DNA of 64,000 nucleotides from CAVYUC01 sp963783085 (GCA_963783085.1 CAWAMJ010000010.1:408722-472721), one strand, 5' to 3'; shown: positions 10,379 to 20,679, numbered from the stretch's first letter. Notes: generated by a model from the sequence alone, not told the origin. Numbers and translations: made by a program.

Positions 10379-11533
10379 ATGGCTGTAAAAAAAATTTCTT
10401 ACGCGCACATCGTTCCGGTGCTGCTCTCCTTTTTTGTAATGAGCTTTTGCGATTTGGTGGGAGTTGGGGTCGACAATGCCAAGGCCGATTTTGAATTGAA
10501 CAACACGCTGGCGCAACTCATTCCGCTGGCGGTTTTCGCGTGGTTTTTTCTCCTCTCGGTGCCGGTAGGTGTTATGCAGGAGCGAATTGGGAAGCGAAAT
10601 ATGCTGAATATTGGCATGTTGCTCACTGCAATGGGATTGATTCTTCCGTTTTTCATCTATTCTTTCCCGGTGCTCATGGCGGGTTTTGCATTGCTTGGGA
10701 TTGGAAATACCATTATCCAGGTATCGGCTAATCCGTTGCTAATCGATGTAGTTCCTTCGAACCGCGCACCCAGTTTTCTCAGTTTTTCGCAATTTGTGAA
10801 ATCCATTGGTTCGATGATAGCTCCATACATTGCTACTTTTCTGGCAGTGCGTTTTGGCGACTGGAAACTATTGTTGCTGGTTTTTGGCGGCATTTCAATT
10901 CTTTCGGCAATATGGCTCCATTTGACCAAAATTACAGAAACCCCGGCACGCGAAGAAAAAGCTACGCTGGCATCGTGCCTGAAACTACTGGGAATCGGAT
11001 ACATTGCGCTTATGGTGCTCGGTATTTTCTTTGTGGTTGGTCTCGACGTAGGAATCAACGCCACTTCCGGACAGTTTTTAATGAAGAAAATGGACATGGC
11101 TGCCGAACCTGCCATGCAAGGCCGCAGTCTCTATTTTTTCGGGAAAATGCTGGGAACTTTTATCGGCGCCTTGTTGCTGGTTCGGTTATCGTCGTTCAAA
11201 TTTTTAATCGGTTCATCCACAGCAACACTGCTTGTAACCATCCTGTTTATTTTATCTCCAACGCCGTTGGTGGCATTAATTCTGATGTTTTTAATTGGGT
11301 TGGCAGCCTCGAACATCTTCCCGCTGATTTTTACCATTACCATAAAGAAATATCCCTCGCGCGACAATGAAATCTCAGGTTTGATGATTATGGCGGTTTC
11401 CGGCGGAGCTTTCATTCCTCCCATTGTCGGAAAATTTGCCGATGTGTTCAGTATTTCAACAAGCATGTACGTATTTGTCGTTTGTTCACTATACTTGCTG
11501 TTTGTTTCTGTTTATGCATTTAAAAAGAATTGA
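10379..11533 (+). CDS. MFS sugar transporter (FucP/NagP-like)
   Basis: This is a 384-residue inner-membrane protein with about 12 hydrophobic segments, of the sugar:proton symporter branch of the major facilitator superfamily that includes FucP. The first helix carries SFFVMSFCDLVGVGVD, and a typical cytoplasmic loop GVMQERIGKRNML follows helix 2. It starts three bases after the ROK kinase stop and ends one base before the next GH92 start, so it is embedded in the mannose operon. The likely substrate is mannose or a small manno-oligosaccharide released in the periplasm. Specificity is inferred from context only. Confidence 0.88.
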   Translation: MAVKKISYAHIVPVLLSFFVMSFCDLVGVGVDNAKADFELNNTLAQLIPLAVFAWFFLLSVPVGVMQERIGKRNMLNIGMLLTAMGLILPFFIYSFPVLMAGFALLGIGNTIIQVSANPLLIDVVPSNRAPSFLSFSQFVKSIGSMIAPYIATFLAVRFGDWKLLLLVFGGISILSAIWLHLTKITETPAREEKATLASCLKLLGIGYIALMVLGIFFVVGLDVGINATSGQFLMKKMDMAAEPAMQGRSLYFFGKMLGTFIGALLLVRLSSFKFLIGSSTATLLVTILFILSPTPLVALILMFLIGLAASNIFPLIFTITIKKYPSRDNEISGLMIMAVSGGAFIPPIVGKFADVFSISTSMYVFVVCSLYLLFVSVYAFKKN

Positions 11534-11534
11534 A

Positions 11535-13902
11535 ATGAAGCAACTGTTTATTTTTGTAAGTATGTTGCTTTTCCTGTGCGCCTGCCAAAAAACGGAAAAG
11601 GTCGAATTTAATGCTGTGCAATATGTAGACCCGCAAATTGGCTCGGTGCACGGGCGATGGTTTTTTTACACTCCGGCTGCCCTGCCTTTTGGAATGGCAA
11701 AACTGGCGCCGCATACCAACGCTTATGAAAGTTTGGGAAGCTGGCTTCCGGGTGGTTACGACGATCGCCATACTTCCATCGAAGGGTTTGGCCATTTTCA
11801 TGAATTCCAAATTGGCGGAGTGGTGGTTATGCCAACCGTGGGTAAATTGCAAACCATTCCCGGCACATTGGAAAACCCGGATGGCGGGTATCGTTCGCGT
11901 TTTAATAAAAATGATGAACACGCTGAGCCCGGTTATTATTCGGTTCTTTTGAAAGATTATAACGTTAAAGCTGAACTGACAGCTACCGAACGGGTAGGAT
12001 TTCACCGGTACACTTTTCCGGCATCAGATAGTTCAGGAATTATTTTTGATATTGGTCACAAACAGGGCGAAAGCAGCGACGTGATTGACGCTTTTGCACA
12101 ACTGGTAAATAAAAACGAAGTTGAAGGTTATGTGGAAACCTATCCTGAATACGCCAAATTTGGCGATCCGGGGAATCATGTAAAAATGTATTTTGTCGCC
12201 AAACTCAGCAAAACGCCAACACATACAGGTACTTTTGTTGATTCTGAAGTTCAGAAAAATACATTTTCTACCAAAGGGGTACATAACGGAATTTTTGTTG
12301 AATTCAGCACCAAAGAAAACGAAGTGGTTGAAATGCAGGTGGGGCTTTCATACACCAGTATTGAAAATGCCCGCTTGAATCTGGAAACAGAAACTGCCGG
12401 AATTTCTTTTGATGAAGTGAAAAATTCAGCTACACAAAAAGTGGAACGAAATGCTTGGGCGCATCCTGGTGGAAGATACCAACGAAGAAAATAAAACGAA
12501 ATTTTATACGGGTTTGTACCATGCGCTTTTAGGGCGTGGAATTGCAAGCGATGTAAATGGCCGGTACAAACTTCATGGCGAAGGAATCGGGCAAATTCCG
12601 TTGGATGAAAATGGTAAACCTCGCTATAACCATATTAACACCGACGGTATCTGGGGTGGATTCTGGAACCTAAGTCAGTTATGGGCAATGGTTTACCCCG
12701 ATTATTTTAGCCAGTATCTTCAATCAAATATCGATTTTTACAAAGAAACCGGTTGGCTGCACGATGGCGAGGCGGCCGGTGTGTTTACGAACGGTGTGCA
12801 AACCAACTTTCAGGGTTTGTTAATTGCTTCGGCATACAACTGCGGAATAACAGGTTTCGATGTGGAAACCGGGTACGAAGCAGCAGTGAAAAATGAGTTG
12901 GATTATCATGGGCGAAATTTGGGCAATGGAAAATACGATCTTCATTATTTTGTAAATCAGGGATATGTACCTTACAAAGACACGACAATTTCCAACGGAT
13001 GGGTATTTAATTTTGGAACTTCGCACACCCTTGAATATACGTTTAGTTCGTATGCGGTGGCACAAATGGCCAAACAATTGGGGAAAGAGGAAGATTATAA
13101 GAAATTAATGAAGCAGGCTGGTTACTGGGAAAATATTTTTGATACGGAAACCCGGTTTATCCGTCCAAAGTTGCCCAATGGGCAGTTTCTGAAATCGTTT
13201 GATCCGTTGAAACCCTGGGATGGTTTTCAGGAAGGAAATGCTTACCAGTACACCTGGTATGTTCCGCACGATATAGCTATATTGAGAAATAAAATTGGTA
13301 TCGACTTATTTAATGAAAGACTGGAAAAAACTTTCACTGAAAGCCGGAAATCGCTTTTTGGCGGAGGTAAAGAAATCGACAGCTTCTCGGGTGTGCAAAT
13401 GTTGTACAATCAGGGAAACCAACCCTGCCTGTTTCAACCGTGGTTGTTTAATTATTCCGGCAAGCCCTGGCTCACCCAAAAATGGACCCGCATAATTGGT
13501 GATGAGTTTTACGGCGTGGAGCCATTGCACGGCTATGGTTACGGCCAGGACGAAGATCAGGGGCAACTGGGTGCGTGGTATGTAATGGCTTCGCTTGGTT
13601 TGTTCGATGTGCAGGGACATGCAGCAGCAAATCCTACTTTTCAGTTTGGCAGTCCGAGATTTGAGAAAGTTACGCTGCAACTCTCCAACGATCCTTCAAA
13701 ACAATTGATCATCGAAACAAAAAATAACGGGAAGGAAAATTATTACGTGAAACAACTGGAATTCAACGGCCAGCCAATTGAAAATTGCTGGATGGAGCGT
13801 GAAAAGCTTATGCAGGGAGGAACATTGACTTTCTCCATGGATTCCATTCCCAACACGCAGTGGGGTATAAATACGCCGCCTCCTTCGATGAGTAACGAAT
13901 AG
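11535..13902 (+). pseudogene. GH92 alpha-mannosidase lipoprotein, interrupted by a +1 frameshift
   Basis: The third GH92 copy is about 788 residues after repair. The ATG at 11535 gives a lipoprotein signal with lipobox LCAC (MKQLFIFVSMLLFLCAC). The N-terminal beta domain (YVDPQIGSVHGRWF) reads in frame 3 to about 12440, where the frame continues wrongly to a stop at 12494. Frame 1 resumes as NEMLGRILVEDTNEENKTKF and continues to 13902. Removing one A from the AAAAA run at 12436-12440 gives TQKWNEMLGRILVE. The helical domain has FQEGNAYQYTWYVPHD with the presumed acid Glu, QGNQPC, and YGYGQDEDQGQLGAW; the GDED motif of the other copies is QDED here, a substitution next to the presumed base. 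It starts one base after the MFS stop and closes the first operon, ahead of a 300-base gap. Confidence 0.88.
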
Positions 13903-13945
13903 TAAAAATAGGAATGAATTTATATATGAGATCCCATGTCGTTTA

Positions 13946-14027
13946 GTTAACGCTGTCAAGTCTATAGACGTTGACAGGTTAGGTCCTGCAGACTTGTCAG
14001 CGTGCGAAGCTCCTGACAACGTCGAAC
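13946..14027. repeat. Intergenic two-stem repeat, copy 1
   Basis: This 82-base element can fold into two nested stems: ACGCTGTCAAGTCT pairs with AGACTTGTCAGCGT (one mismatch) and GACGTTGACAGG pairs with CCTGACAACGTC (one mismatch). A diverged copy lies at 54513-54600 with the same blocks (GTTAACGCTG, ACTTGTCAGCG, CCTGACAACGT). The copy here is flanked by near-identical direct repeats, ATTTATATATGAGATC just upstream and ATTTATATGAGATC at about 14064-14077, which could be a target-site duplication or an outer part of the element. No coding potential was seen. Confidence 0.7.
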
Positions 14028-14090
14028 AATTAAGAATAATATTTTTTACTAAACAAAACGACATTTATATGAGATCTTATATTTTTTAAA

Positions 14091-14173
14091 CGCCCTGAAA
14101 GGGCAAATCATTTCAACCCAGCGGCAACGCCCTGGGAATGCGAATAACGACAACGAAATCGCCCTGAAAGGGC
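14091..14173. repeat. Palindromic intergenic repeat CGCCCTGAAAGGGC, two copies
   Basis: CGCCCTGAAAGGGC occurs at 14091-14104 and again at 14160-14173. Between them CCCAGCGGCAACGCCCTGGG can form a further hairpin. The element fills most of the remaining space between the GH92 stop (13902) and the GH2 start (14203). I recall similar GCCCTGAAAGGGC palindromes from intergenic regions of other Bacteroidota, but that is memory and not a search. No TAnnTTTG promoter is visible between this element and the GH2 start. Confidence 0.65.
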
Positions 14174-14202
14174 AGTTTAAACTATAAAAGTAAAGCAGTA
14201 TA

Positions 14203-16849
14203 ATGAAACCAGTAAAAACAACTTTAACACTTGTACTACTATTTCTTTGCACAATGCAAATCGTTGCCCAAAACCAGGAAATTCTTTTGAACAAAGGTTG
14301 GCAGGCTAAACGGGCCAGCGAATTAACCGTGGACGGAACCATTATTTCTTCACCGGATTTTCAGTTTTACGACTGGATGGATGCGGTAGTTCCGGGAACC
14401 GTTTTAACCACATTATTGCATAATCATAAAGTGCCCGATCCTTTTTTCGGAATGAATAACGAGCTGATTCCTGATATTTATGAAACCGGCCCGGAATATT
14501 ACACGTTCTGGTTTCAAAAAGATTTTACGCTTCCTGATTTGAAGCCCGGGCAGCAGGTGTGGCTGAAATTCAGAGGAATTAATTATTCAGCCAATATTTT
14601 TCTGAACGGGCAACGGGTAAATACCGACACGCACGAGGGAATGTTTTTGCGCGAAAAATATCTGATTACGCCATTTCTGAATCATTCAGGCTCCAATAAT
14701 CTGGCGGTGCTGGTGGAACCGCCCAGCCCCGTAGGAAAAGCAAATGGCGGACAGGGAGGCGACGGAACCATTGCCCGCTCGGTAACACAACAATACACAC
14801 CGGGCTGGGACTGGGTTTGCCCGGTTCGCGACCGAAACACCGGAATATGGGACCAGGTTTCGGTTGAAATTACCGGTCCTGTGGATGTGCGTGCTCCCTT
14901 TGTAAAAACGCGTGTTCCGGGGAAAAGAGAGCCGGGGAAAAAACAGGATCCTGCATATATTGATATTTCAGCCGATGTGGTAAATGCCTCCGGTGCTGAA
15001 CAAAAAGGAAATCTGGTGGCAACCATCGGAGAGCAAAAATGGCAGGAGTCCGTTACGCTGAAAGCCGGAGAAACGCAAACGGTTTCTTTTCCTGAAATCA
15101 AAATGAAAAATCCGAAGTTGTGGTGGCCCAACGGCGTCGGTGAACAAAACCTGGAGCATCTCGAACTTCGTTTTGAGCAGACAGGAACGGTTTCCGACAA
15201 GGAATCGGTTGATTTTGGCATTCGCCAGACAAGTACCTATTTTGATGATAAAGTGGGTGGCCGTGTGTTTTTGGTGAACGGGCAAAAGGTGTTCATAAAA
15301 GGCGGAAACTGGATTTCATCGGATTTGCTGTTGCGTCTCACGCCAGAGCGTTACGACGCTGAAGTTCGCATGCACGCGCAAATGAACATGAATATGATTC
15401 GTGTTTGGGGAGGTTCCATTACCGAACGCCCTGAATTTTACAACGCCTGCGATAAATATGGAATTTTGGTGTGGCAGGATTTATGGATTACCGGCGATTG
15501 TAACGGCTGCTGGTTCGACCCCAAAAAGAAAGAATCGCAGGCCCGGCGCAGGGCATACCCCGACGATCATTCGCTGTTTTTCCGTTCGGTAATCGACCAG
15601 GTGAAAATGCTGCGCAATCACCCCAGTTTGTATTTGTATTGTGGAGGAAACGAATTTCCTCCTCCCGATGATATTGACCAAAAGCTGAAAAGCGAAATTC
15701 TTCCGGAAGTTGACGAAACCCGCTTTTATGTGAATTATTCTACTTCCGACAGTATTCTGAGAAATACAATTGGCGGCGTTGGCGACGGTCCTTACGGAAT
15801 TCAAAATCCGCTGCGGTTTTTTGTCACGCGTTCGTTTCCTTTTAATCCCGAGCTGGGCTCGGTGGGAATGCCGAATGTGGAAGCTATGCGAAAAATGATG
15901 GATGACAAAGATTTACGTCCGCCGCGTAACGATCGTGCAAATGCTGTTTGGCAGTACCATAAATATATCGGTTATGACGATCATATTGAACGTTTTGGTG
16001 AAATCAAGGACATCGATGATTTCTGTAAAAAGGCTCAGGTTGTGAACTACGAACAATATCGCGCTTTGCAGGAAGGTTTTAATGCCGGTATGTGGAATAC
16101 TTACACCGGCATGTTAGTGTGGAAGAACCAAAATCCGTGGACTTCGTTGCGCGGACAGTTTTACGATGTTTTTCTCGACCAAACAGGTGGATTTTATGGA
16201 TACCAGCACGGTGCTGTGCCGCTGCATGTGCAGTTAAATTTAAATGATTCTGCCGTTTGTGTGGTGAACCAAACCTCTTCCGATGCAAATGGATTGACTG
16301 TGGAAACCGTGTTATATGATTTGCATGGAAAGAAACTGAACCAGGACGAATTTCAAATCGATGTTTCGGCTAATGCGCACAAAATTGCCGGGAAATTGAA
16401 TCAGACTAAAAAGCCAGCCGGACTTTATTTTGCCCGTCTGATACTGAAAAACAAAGCTGGTGAAATAGTGGATGAAAATCTCTACTGGCTGACCAATTCT
16501 CCAGACAATATGCAGGACCTGGAAAACCTCAAAGACGCTCAACTTCAGGTTGAAATGAAGAAAGAAAATTCGGGAAATTTAGTTGCACATATTGAAAATT
16601 CAGGTGATGAAACAGCTTTTTTCTCGCGCCTGAAAGTGGTGGACCGAACAAACCGGAGAACTGGTACTCCCGGTATTCTTCAACGATAATTATTTCACCT
16701 TATTCCCGGGCGAACAAAAACAGGTTCAGGTTGATTTATCAGACTTACCTGCGGATATGCAAAATAAAAACCTGCAATTGGTGCTGGAACCGTTTAACGG
16801 GCCTCAATTAAACAAGAATTTTAATAACAACAGTTATGAAAAAAATTAG
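14203..16849 (+). pseudogene. GH2 beta-mannosidase / mannosylglycoprotein endo-beta-mannosidase-like, frameshifted near the C-terminus
   Basis: This is a secreted GH2 enzyme, 881 residues after repair, probably cleaving the beta-linked core mannose of N-glycans or beta-mannosides. A signal peptide (MKPVKTTLTLVLLFLCTMQIVA) is followed by the sugar-binding domain with TPGWDWVCPVRDRNTGIWDQ, a segment I associate with the endo-beta-mannosidase branch of GH2. The barrel shows YCGGNEF with the acid/base Glu near residue 484, and FNPELGSVG with the candidate nucleophile Glu near residue 550. The uninterrupted frame stops at 16689, but the sequence continues in another frame as TGELVLPVFFNDNYFTLFPG to a stop at 16847-16849. 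Dropping one A of AAA at 16650-16652 joins them. Only the last C-terminal domain is affected, so even a real shift might leave a partly folded enzyme. Confidence 0.88.
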
Positions 16850-16931
16850 TAGCAATAACCGGAAAGTCCGCTGTAATTTTGACGATCCCTGCACATCAAG
16901 GATAATTTTACGTACATTTGATGTAAAAAAG

Positions 16932-17168
16932 ATGAACAGAAATTTATTGGAAAGAATAACGTTAAATCCTGAGATATGCAATGGAAAACCAACCATACGT
17001 AATACGAGATATACGGTTGATTTGATTCTGGATTTATTATCTGCAGGTATGAGTGACGTCGAAATAATTGAAGATTATCCGGCTCTGGAGATGGATGATA
17101 TCAAAGCATGTTTGACGTTTGCTTCACAATTAATAAAAGTAAAAACCATACATAGGATTGTCGCATGA
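16932..17168 (+). CDS. DUF433 family antitoxin
   Basis: This is a 78-residue protein of the DUF433 family, small winged-helix or homeodomain-like proteins that act as antitoxins and autorepressors for PIN-like toxins. The ATG at 16932 starts the typical sequence NRNLLERITLNPEICNGKPT; a farther upstream ATG at 16836 would overlap the GH2 C-terminus and adds residues that the family lacks. The domain continues with RYTVDLILDLLSAGMSDVEI and a second helix-turn-helix-like segment. Its stop overlaps the start of the partner at 17165 by four bases, the usual antitoxin-first arrangement. Its base composition looks more AT-rich than that of the mannosidase genes around it. Confidence 0.85.
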   Translation: MNRNLLERITLNPEICNGKPTIRNTRYTVDLILDLLSAGMSDVEIIEDYPALEMDDIKACLTFASQLIKVKTIHRIVA

Positions 17169-17521
17169 AATTTCTGATTGATGCGAATTTGCCTTTTAAA
17201 TTAGCCAGTTCGCTAAAAGAAAAGGGATATGATGTAATCCATACTGATGATTTGCCCGATAAGGAAAAGACAAAAGATAAAGAGATTCGAGAGGTTTCAA
17301 CTGAACAAAATCGTGTTATAATAACGAAGGATTCTGATTTCCTTGATTCACATATTATAAATGGAATTCCTTCAAAATTGTTACTTGTAAGCACAGGAAA
17401 TATCATCAATAAATCTCTTATTCAATTATTTGATGTTCATTTTGAATCCATTGTTGATTTATTCAATTCTTATGATTTAATAGAGTTAGATAATGAGCAA
17501 ATAACTGGACACGAAAAATAG
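17165..17521 (+). CDS. DUF5615 PIN-like toxin
   Basis: This is a 118-residue PIN-like ribonuclease-fold protein of the DUF5615 family, the usual partner of DUF433 antitoxins. The N-terminus MKFLIDANLPFKLASSLKEKG carries the first acidic residue of the presumed metal site, and VIITKDSDFLDSHI carries the second acidic pair. A presumed role is RNA cleavage when the antitoxin is lost. It overlaps the antitoxin by four bases and is followed by a 99-base gap before the six-hairpin glycosidase. The pair has no evident role in mannan use and is probably an insertion between GH2 and the next glycosidase. Confidence 0.83.
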   Translation: MKFLIDANLPFKLASSLKEKGYDVIHTDDLPDKEKTKDKEIREVSTEQNRVIITKDSDFLDSHIINGIPSKLLLVSTGNIINKSLIQLFDVHFESIVDLFNSYDLIELDNEQITGHEK

Positions 17522-17620
17522 CTGCGACAACCAAACTACGACCATAAAAGTTTGAAATGAAACCATCAACTTTTAAAATTCGTTGTCACGAATACAAGTA
17601 GCACTCCAAAATGTTTTACA

Positions 17621-18907
17621 ATGCAAAAATTTTCACTTGTTCTTTTACTGGCAATAAGTATTTGGGCCTGTAATCCCAAACCGAAACAGAACCAGGAATT
17701 GATTCAGAAGATTCAAACCAACGAATATTTTCCTTTTGTTAAGGAAAAAGCGTTGAAGGTAGTTAAAACCGGTTTTAATGCCGGCGACGGTTACGGCGAG
17801 GTTTGGATTCGCGATTACAATACGTTCATCGAGCTTTCGGCGCAGGTATACCAGCCGGGGGTGTTAAAGGAAAACCTGCTGGTGTTCTTTAAAATGCAGG
17901 GTGACGACGGTAATATTATCGATGGTTTCATTCCGAAAGATAAAGCGGGTGGTGGTTACGATTATATTTACTCCGATTTGGAACCGCGTTATGCCGGGCA
18001 TAAAAATACAGTGGAAACCGACCAGGAATCGTCGTTGATTCAGGCGGTATATAAATATGTGCAGGTTACCGGCGACCGTTCAATCCTGGATGAAAAAGTG
18101 GGAGATAAAACGGTGGCAGAGCGTCTGGAAGGAGCGCTTGACTTTTTGATGAACCACCGAATGAATGAAAAATACGGATTGCTGTGGGGCGCTACCACTG
18201 CCGACTGGGGCGATGTGCAGCCCGAGCACGACTGGGGCGTTTATCTCACCGATAGCACACATTATGCTATCGATATATACGATAATGCGATGTTTCTGAT
18301 TGCCATAGACAATTTTATGCAACTTGTTCCGCAGGCAAAAAACAAGTGGCAGCCCATACACAAACAGGTGGCCGAAAATTGCCGGAAGTATTTATGGGAT
18401 TCCGAAAATCAGAAATTTATTCCGCATCTGTATCTCAATGGTTCCCCTTTCCCGGCCGATTTCGATGAAAACAAAATTATGTATCATGGCGGAACGGCCG
18501 TGGCCATTGAAGCAGGGTTGCTTTCCAAAAAGGAAATTCAGGTTTCGCTTGATAAAATGATAGCCGACGTAAAAGCTTCGGGGGCCGGTTCCATCGGTTT
18601 AACCCTTTATCCGCCCTATCCTGAAGGATTTTTCAAAAACAAAGGAATGTATCCCTATGGATACCAAAACGGCGGCGACTGGACCTGGTTTGGCGGAAGG
18701 ATGATTCAGCAGCTCATAAAAAATGGTTTTGTGGAAGAAGCTTACGAACAGGTGCAACCCATGGTGAAACGCGTAAAAGACAACGATGGATTTTATGAAT
18801 GGTACACCGTGAATAATGAACCCAAAGGTTCAGGAACTTTCCGCGGTTCAGCCGGAGTCTTGTTCAAAGCCATTGAAATGTTTGATAATTACGCAGCAAA
18901 AAAGTAG
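17621..18907 (+). CDS. Six-hairpin (alpha/alpha)6 glycoside hydrolase-like lipoprotein
   Basis: This 428-residue protein has a lipoprotein-type signal peptide (MQKFSLVLLLAISIWAC). The body has the aromatic and glycine pattern of (alpha/alpha)6-barrel glycosidases: a WIRDYNTF segment near residue 60, GFIPKDKAGGGYDYIYSD, ETDQESSLIQAVYKYV, and WGATTADWGDVQPEHDWG, which holds acidic residues suited to catalysis. WIRD resembles the WLRDS motif of GH125 alpha-1,6-mannosidases, but the rest does not match GH125 closely enough for me to assign it. The position between the mannosidases and the mannose-6-phosphate isomerase two bases downstream favours a mannose-releasing activity. GH125-like, GH63-like or an unassigned family all remain possible. 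Confidence 0.7.
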   Translation: MQKFSLVLLLAISIWACNPKPKQNQELIQKIQTNEYFPFVKEKALKVVKTGFNAGDGYGEVWIRDYNTFIELSAQVYQPGVLKENLLVFFKMQGDDGNIIDGFIPKDKAGGGYDYIYSDLEPRYAGHKNTVETDQESSLIQAVYKYVQVTGDRSILDEKVGDKTVAERLEGALDFLMNHRMNEKYGLLWGATTADWGDVQPEHDWGVYLTDSTHYAIDIYDNAMFLIAIDNFMQLVPQAKNKWQPIHKQVAENCRKYLWDSENQKFIPHLYLNGSPFPADFDENKIMYHGGTAVAIEAGLLSKKEIQVSLDKMIADVKASGAGSIGLTLYPPYPEGFFKNKGMYPYGYQNGGDWTWFGGRMIQQLIKNGFVEEAYEQVQPMVKRVKDNDGFYEWYTVNNEPKGSGTFRGSAGVLFKAIEMFDNYAAKK

Positions 18908-18909
18908 GA

Positions 18910-20679
18910 ATGGAAAATAATACCTGGAGAAAGTCGAGCCAGTTTCTGATGCCGGCAAAGAAAACAGAAGAAGCGCAAAACAAGTACCGTATTTATCCAG
19001 CGCACACGTTGGGCGAGGGAAAAATTGCGTATGGTTTTGAAAGCCTGACAGCCGAAATTCAGCAACATAAAACAATCATTATCGATGGTTATATCGGGGT
19101 ATTTTTTGAAGATTTCAGAAAACACCTTCAGCACTATTTTGATGATAAAGGATTACAGGTGAACTGGTTCAACGTTGCTAAAGCATTGAAACCGGAAGAT
19201 GAAATCGATGCAATGATTGCTCCGTTTCTGGGTGGCAACGATCCATTGTTCGGAACACGCACTACCTTGTCGCTCGCTGATTTTTTTGATGCGGAAAAAC
19301 TGACCGGCTTCCAACCCGATGAGTCGGCCGACCTGAATATCGTTTACGGTACCGGTGCCGCACTGGCCGGGATTAAAGGCAAGTTGATGTACATTGATTT
19401 GCCTAAAAATGAGTTACAGTTCAGGGCACGGGCAAAATCAGTTACCAACCTCGGGGCATCGCAACCCAACGAAATCAAGCCGATGTACAAACGGTTTTAT
19501 TTTGTGGACTGGGTTGTATTGAATAAACACAAACGGGAAATTTTATCTGAGATAGAATGGATGGTTGATGGCCAGCGACCTGAAGAAGTAACATGGATGA
19601 AAGGCCACGATTTACGCGAAGGGCTTCTGCAACTGAGCCGGAATGTGTTCCGGGTTCGTCCGTGGTTTGAGCCCGGGGCCTGGGGTGGCAACTGGAGTCT
19701 GAATCATATTGACGGGTTAAACAAAGAGGTGCCTAATTACGCATGGTCGTTTGAGCTGATTGTGCCCGAAAACGGGCTGGTTTTCGAAAGTTCCGGCCAT
19801 TTGCTGGAAGTGTCGTTTGACTGGTTAATGTTTCAGGAAGCACCGGCGGTTTTGGGTGAAGCGTACCAAAGATTCGGAACCGAATTTCCCATTCGTTTCG
19901 ACTTTCTCGACACCTTCGACGGCGGGAATTTGTCCATTCAGTGCCATCCTACGAAGCGCTATACACAGATGCAATTTAATGAAAATTTCACGCAGGAAGA
20001 AACCTACTATATTCTCGATGCAAAAGAAGATGCCGTGGTTTATTTGGGGTTCAGAGACGATGTTCAGCCCGGCAAATTTGAGAAAACATTAATTGAAAGT
20101 TATACGGATAATAAACCGGTTGAAATTACGGAATATGTGCAAAAACTGCCTTCAAAAAAGCATGATTTATTTTTAATTCCTCCCGGTACCATTCATGGTT
20201 CTGGAAAGAACAACCTGGTACTCGAAATCAGTTCCACGCCTTACATCTTCACCTTTAAAATGTACGACTGGCTCCGTCTCGATCTCGATGGAAAACCCCG
20301 TCCGTTGAATATTCAGCGCGGCATGGATAATCTGTGTTTTGGCCGAAAAGGCGATTATGTAACCGAAAAATTGATTTCGAAGCCGGCATTGCTGAAGGAA
20401 GGAAACGGCTGGCAACTGTTTCATTTGCCCACCCACAAAAAACATTTGTACGATGTACATCGTATTCATCTGGAAACGGAAATAGAGGTGGAGACAAACA
20501 ATAAATGTCACGTATTAAGTTTGGTGGAAGGCGAAAGCATAAAAATTGAAACCGAAAATGGAACTATCCAGCAGTTTTTCTTTGCTGAAACTTTTGTTAT
20601 TCCTGCCGCTGCCGGTTCTTATAAAATTTTAAATGAATCCGGAAAATCCTGCATGGTGGTAAAAGCTTTTGTAAAGTAA
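18910..20679 (+). CDS. Class I mannose-6-phosphate isomerase with N-terminal kinase-like domain
   Basis: This is a 589-residue cytoplasmic protein. The C-terminal half, from about residue 300, is a cupin-type class I phosphomannose isomerase: IQCHPTKRYTQMQF provides metal ligands and FLIPPGTIHGSGKNNLVLEI is the second cupin motif. It would convert mannose-6-phosphate to fructose-6-phosphate. The N-terminal part, residues about 30-230, resembles uridine-kinase-like P-loop proteins (IVYGTGAALAG, YIDLPKNELQFRARA), but the loop position reads IIIDGYIGVFFEDF and lacks GxxxxGK[ST], so ATP-dependent kinase activity is unlikely. A typical class I isomerase is 300-400 residues, so this is a true domain addition. 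It starts two bases after the six-hairpin glycosidase stop. Confidence 0.83.
   Translation: MENNTWRKSSQFLMPAKKTEEAQNKYRIYPAHTLGEGKIAYGFESLTAEIQQHKTIIIDGYIGVFFEDFRKHLQHYFDDKGLQVNWFNVAKALKPEDEIDAMIAPFLGGNDPLFGTRTTLSLADFFDAEKLTGFQPDESADLNIVYGTGAALAGIKGKLMYIDLPKNELQFRARAKSVTNLGASQPNEIKPMYKRFYFVDWVVLNKHKREILSEIEWMVDGQRPEEVTWMKGHDLREGLLQLSRNVFRVRPWFEPGAWGGNWSLNHIDGLNKEVPNYAWSFELIVPENGLVFESSGHLLEVSFDWLMFQEAPAVLGEAYQRFGTEFPIRFDFLDTFDGGNLSIQCHPTKRYTQMQFNENFTQEETYYILDAKEDAVVYLGFRDDVQPGKFEKTLIESYTDNKPVEITEYVQKLPSKKHDLFLIPPGTIHGSGKNNLVLEISSTPYIFTFKMYDWLRLDLDGKPRPLNIQRGMDNLCFGRKGDYVTEKLISKPALLKEGNGWQLFHLPTHKKHLYDVHRIHLETEIEVETNNKCHVLSLVEGESIKIETENGTIQQFFFAETFVIPAAAGSYKILNESGKSCMVVKAFVK

Noticed and set aside
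16836..16931. Longer start for the DUF433 antitoxin
   Set aside because: It overlaps the repaired GH2 C-terminus and adds residues not found in the family; ATG at 16932 fits the domain start.
17621..18907. Firm assignment to GH125
   Set aside because: Only the WIRD segment resembles the WLRDS motif; the remaining motifs do not match well enough.
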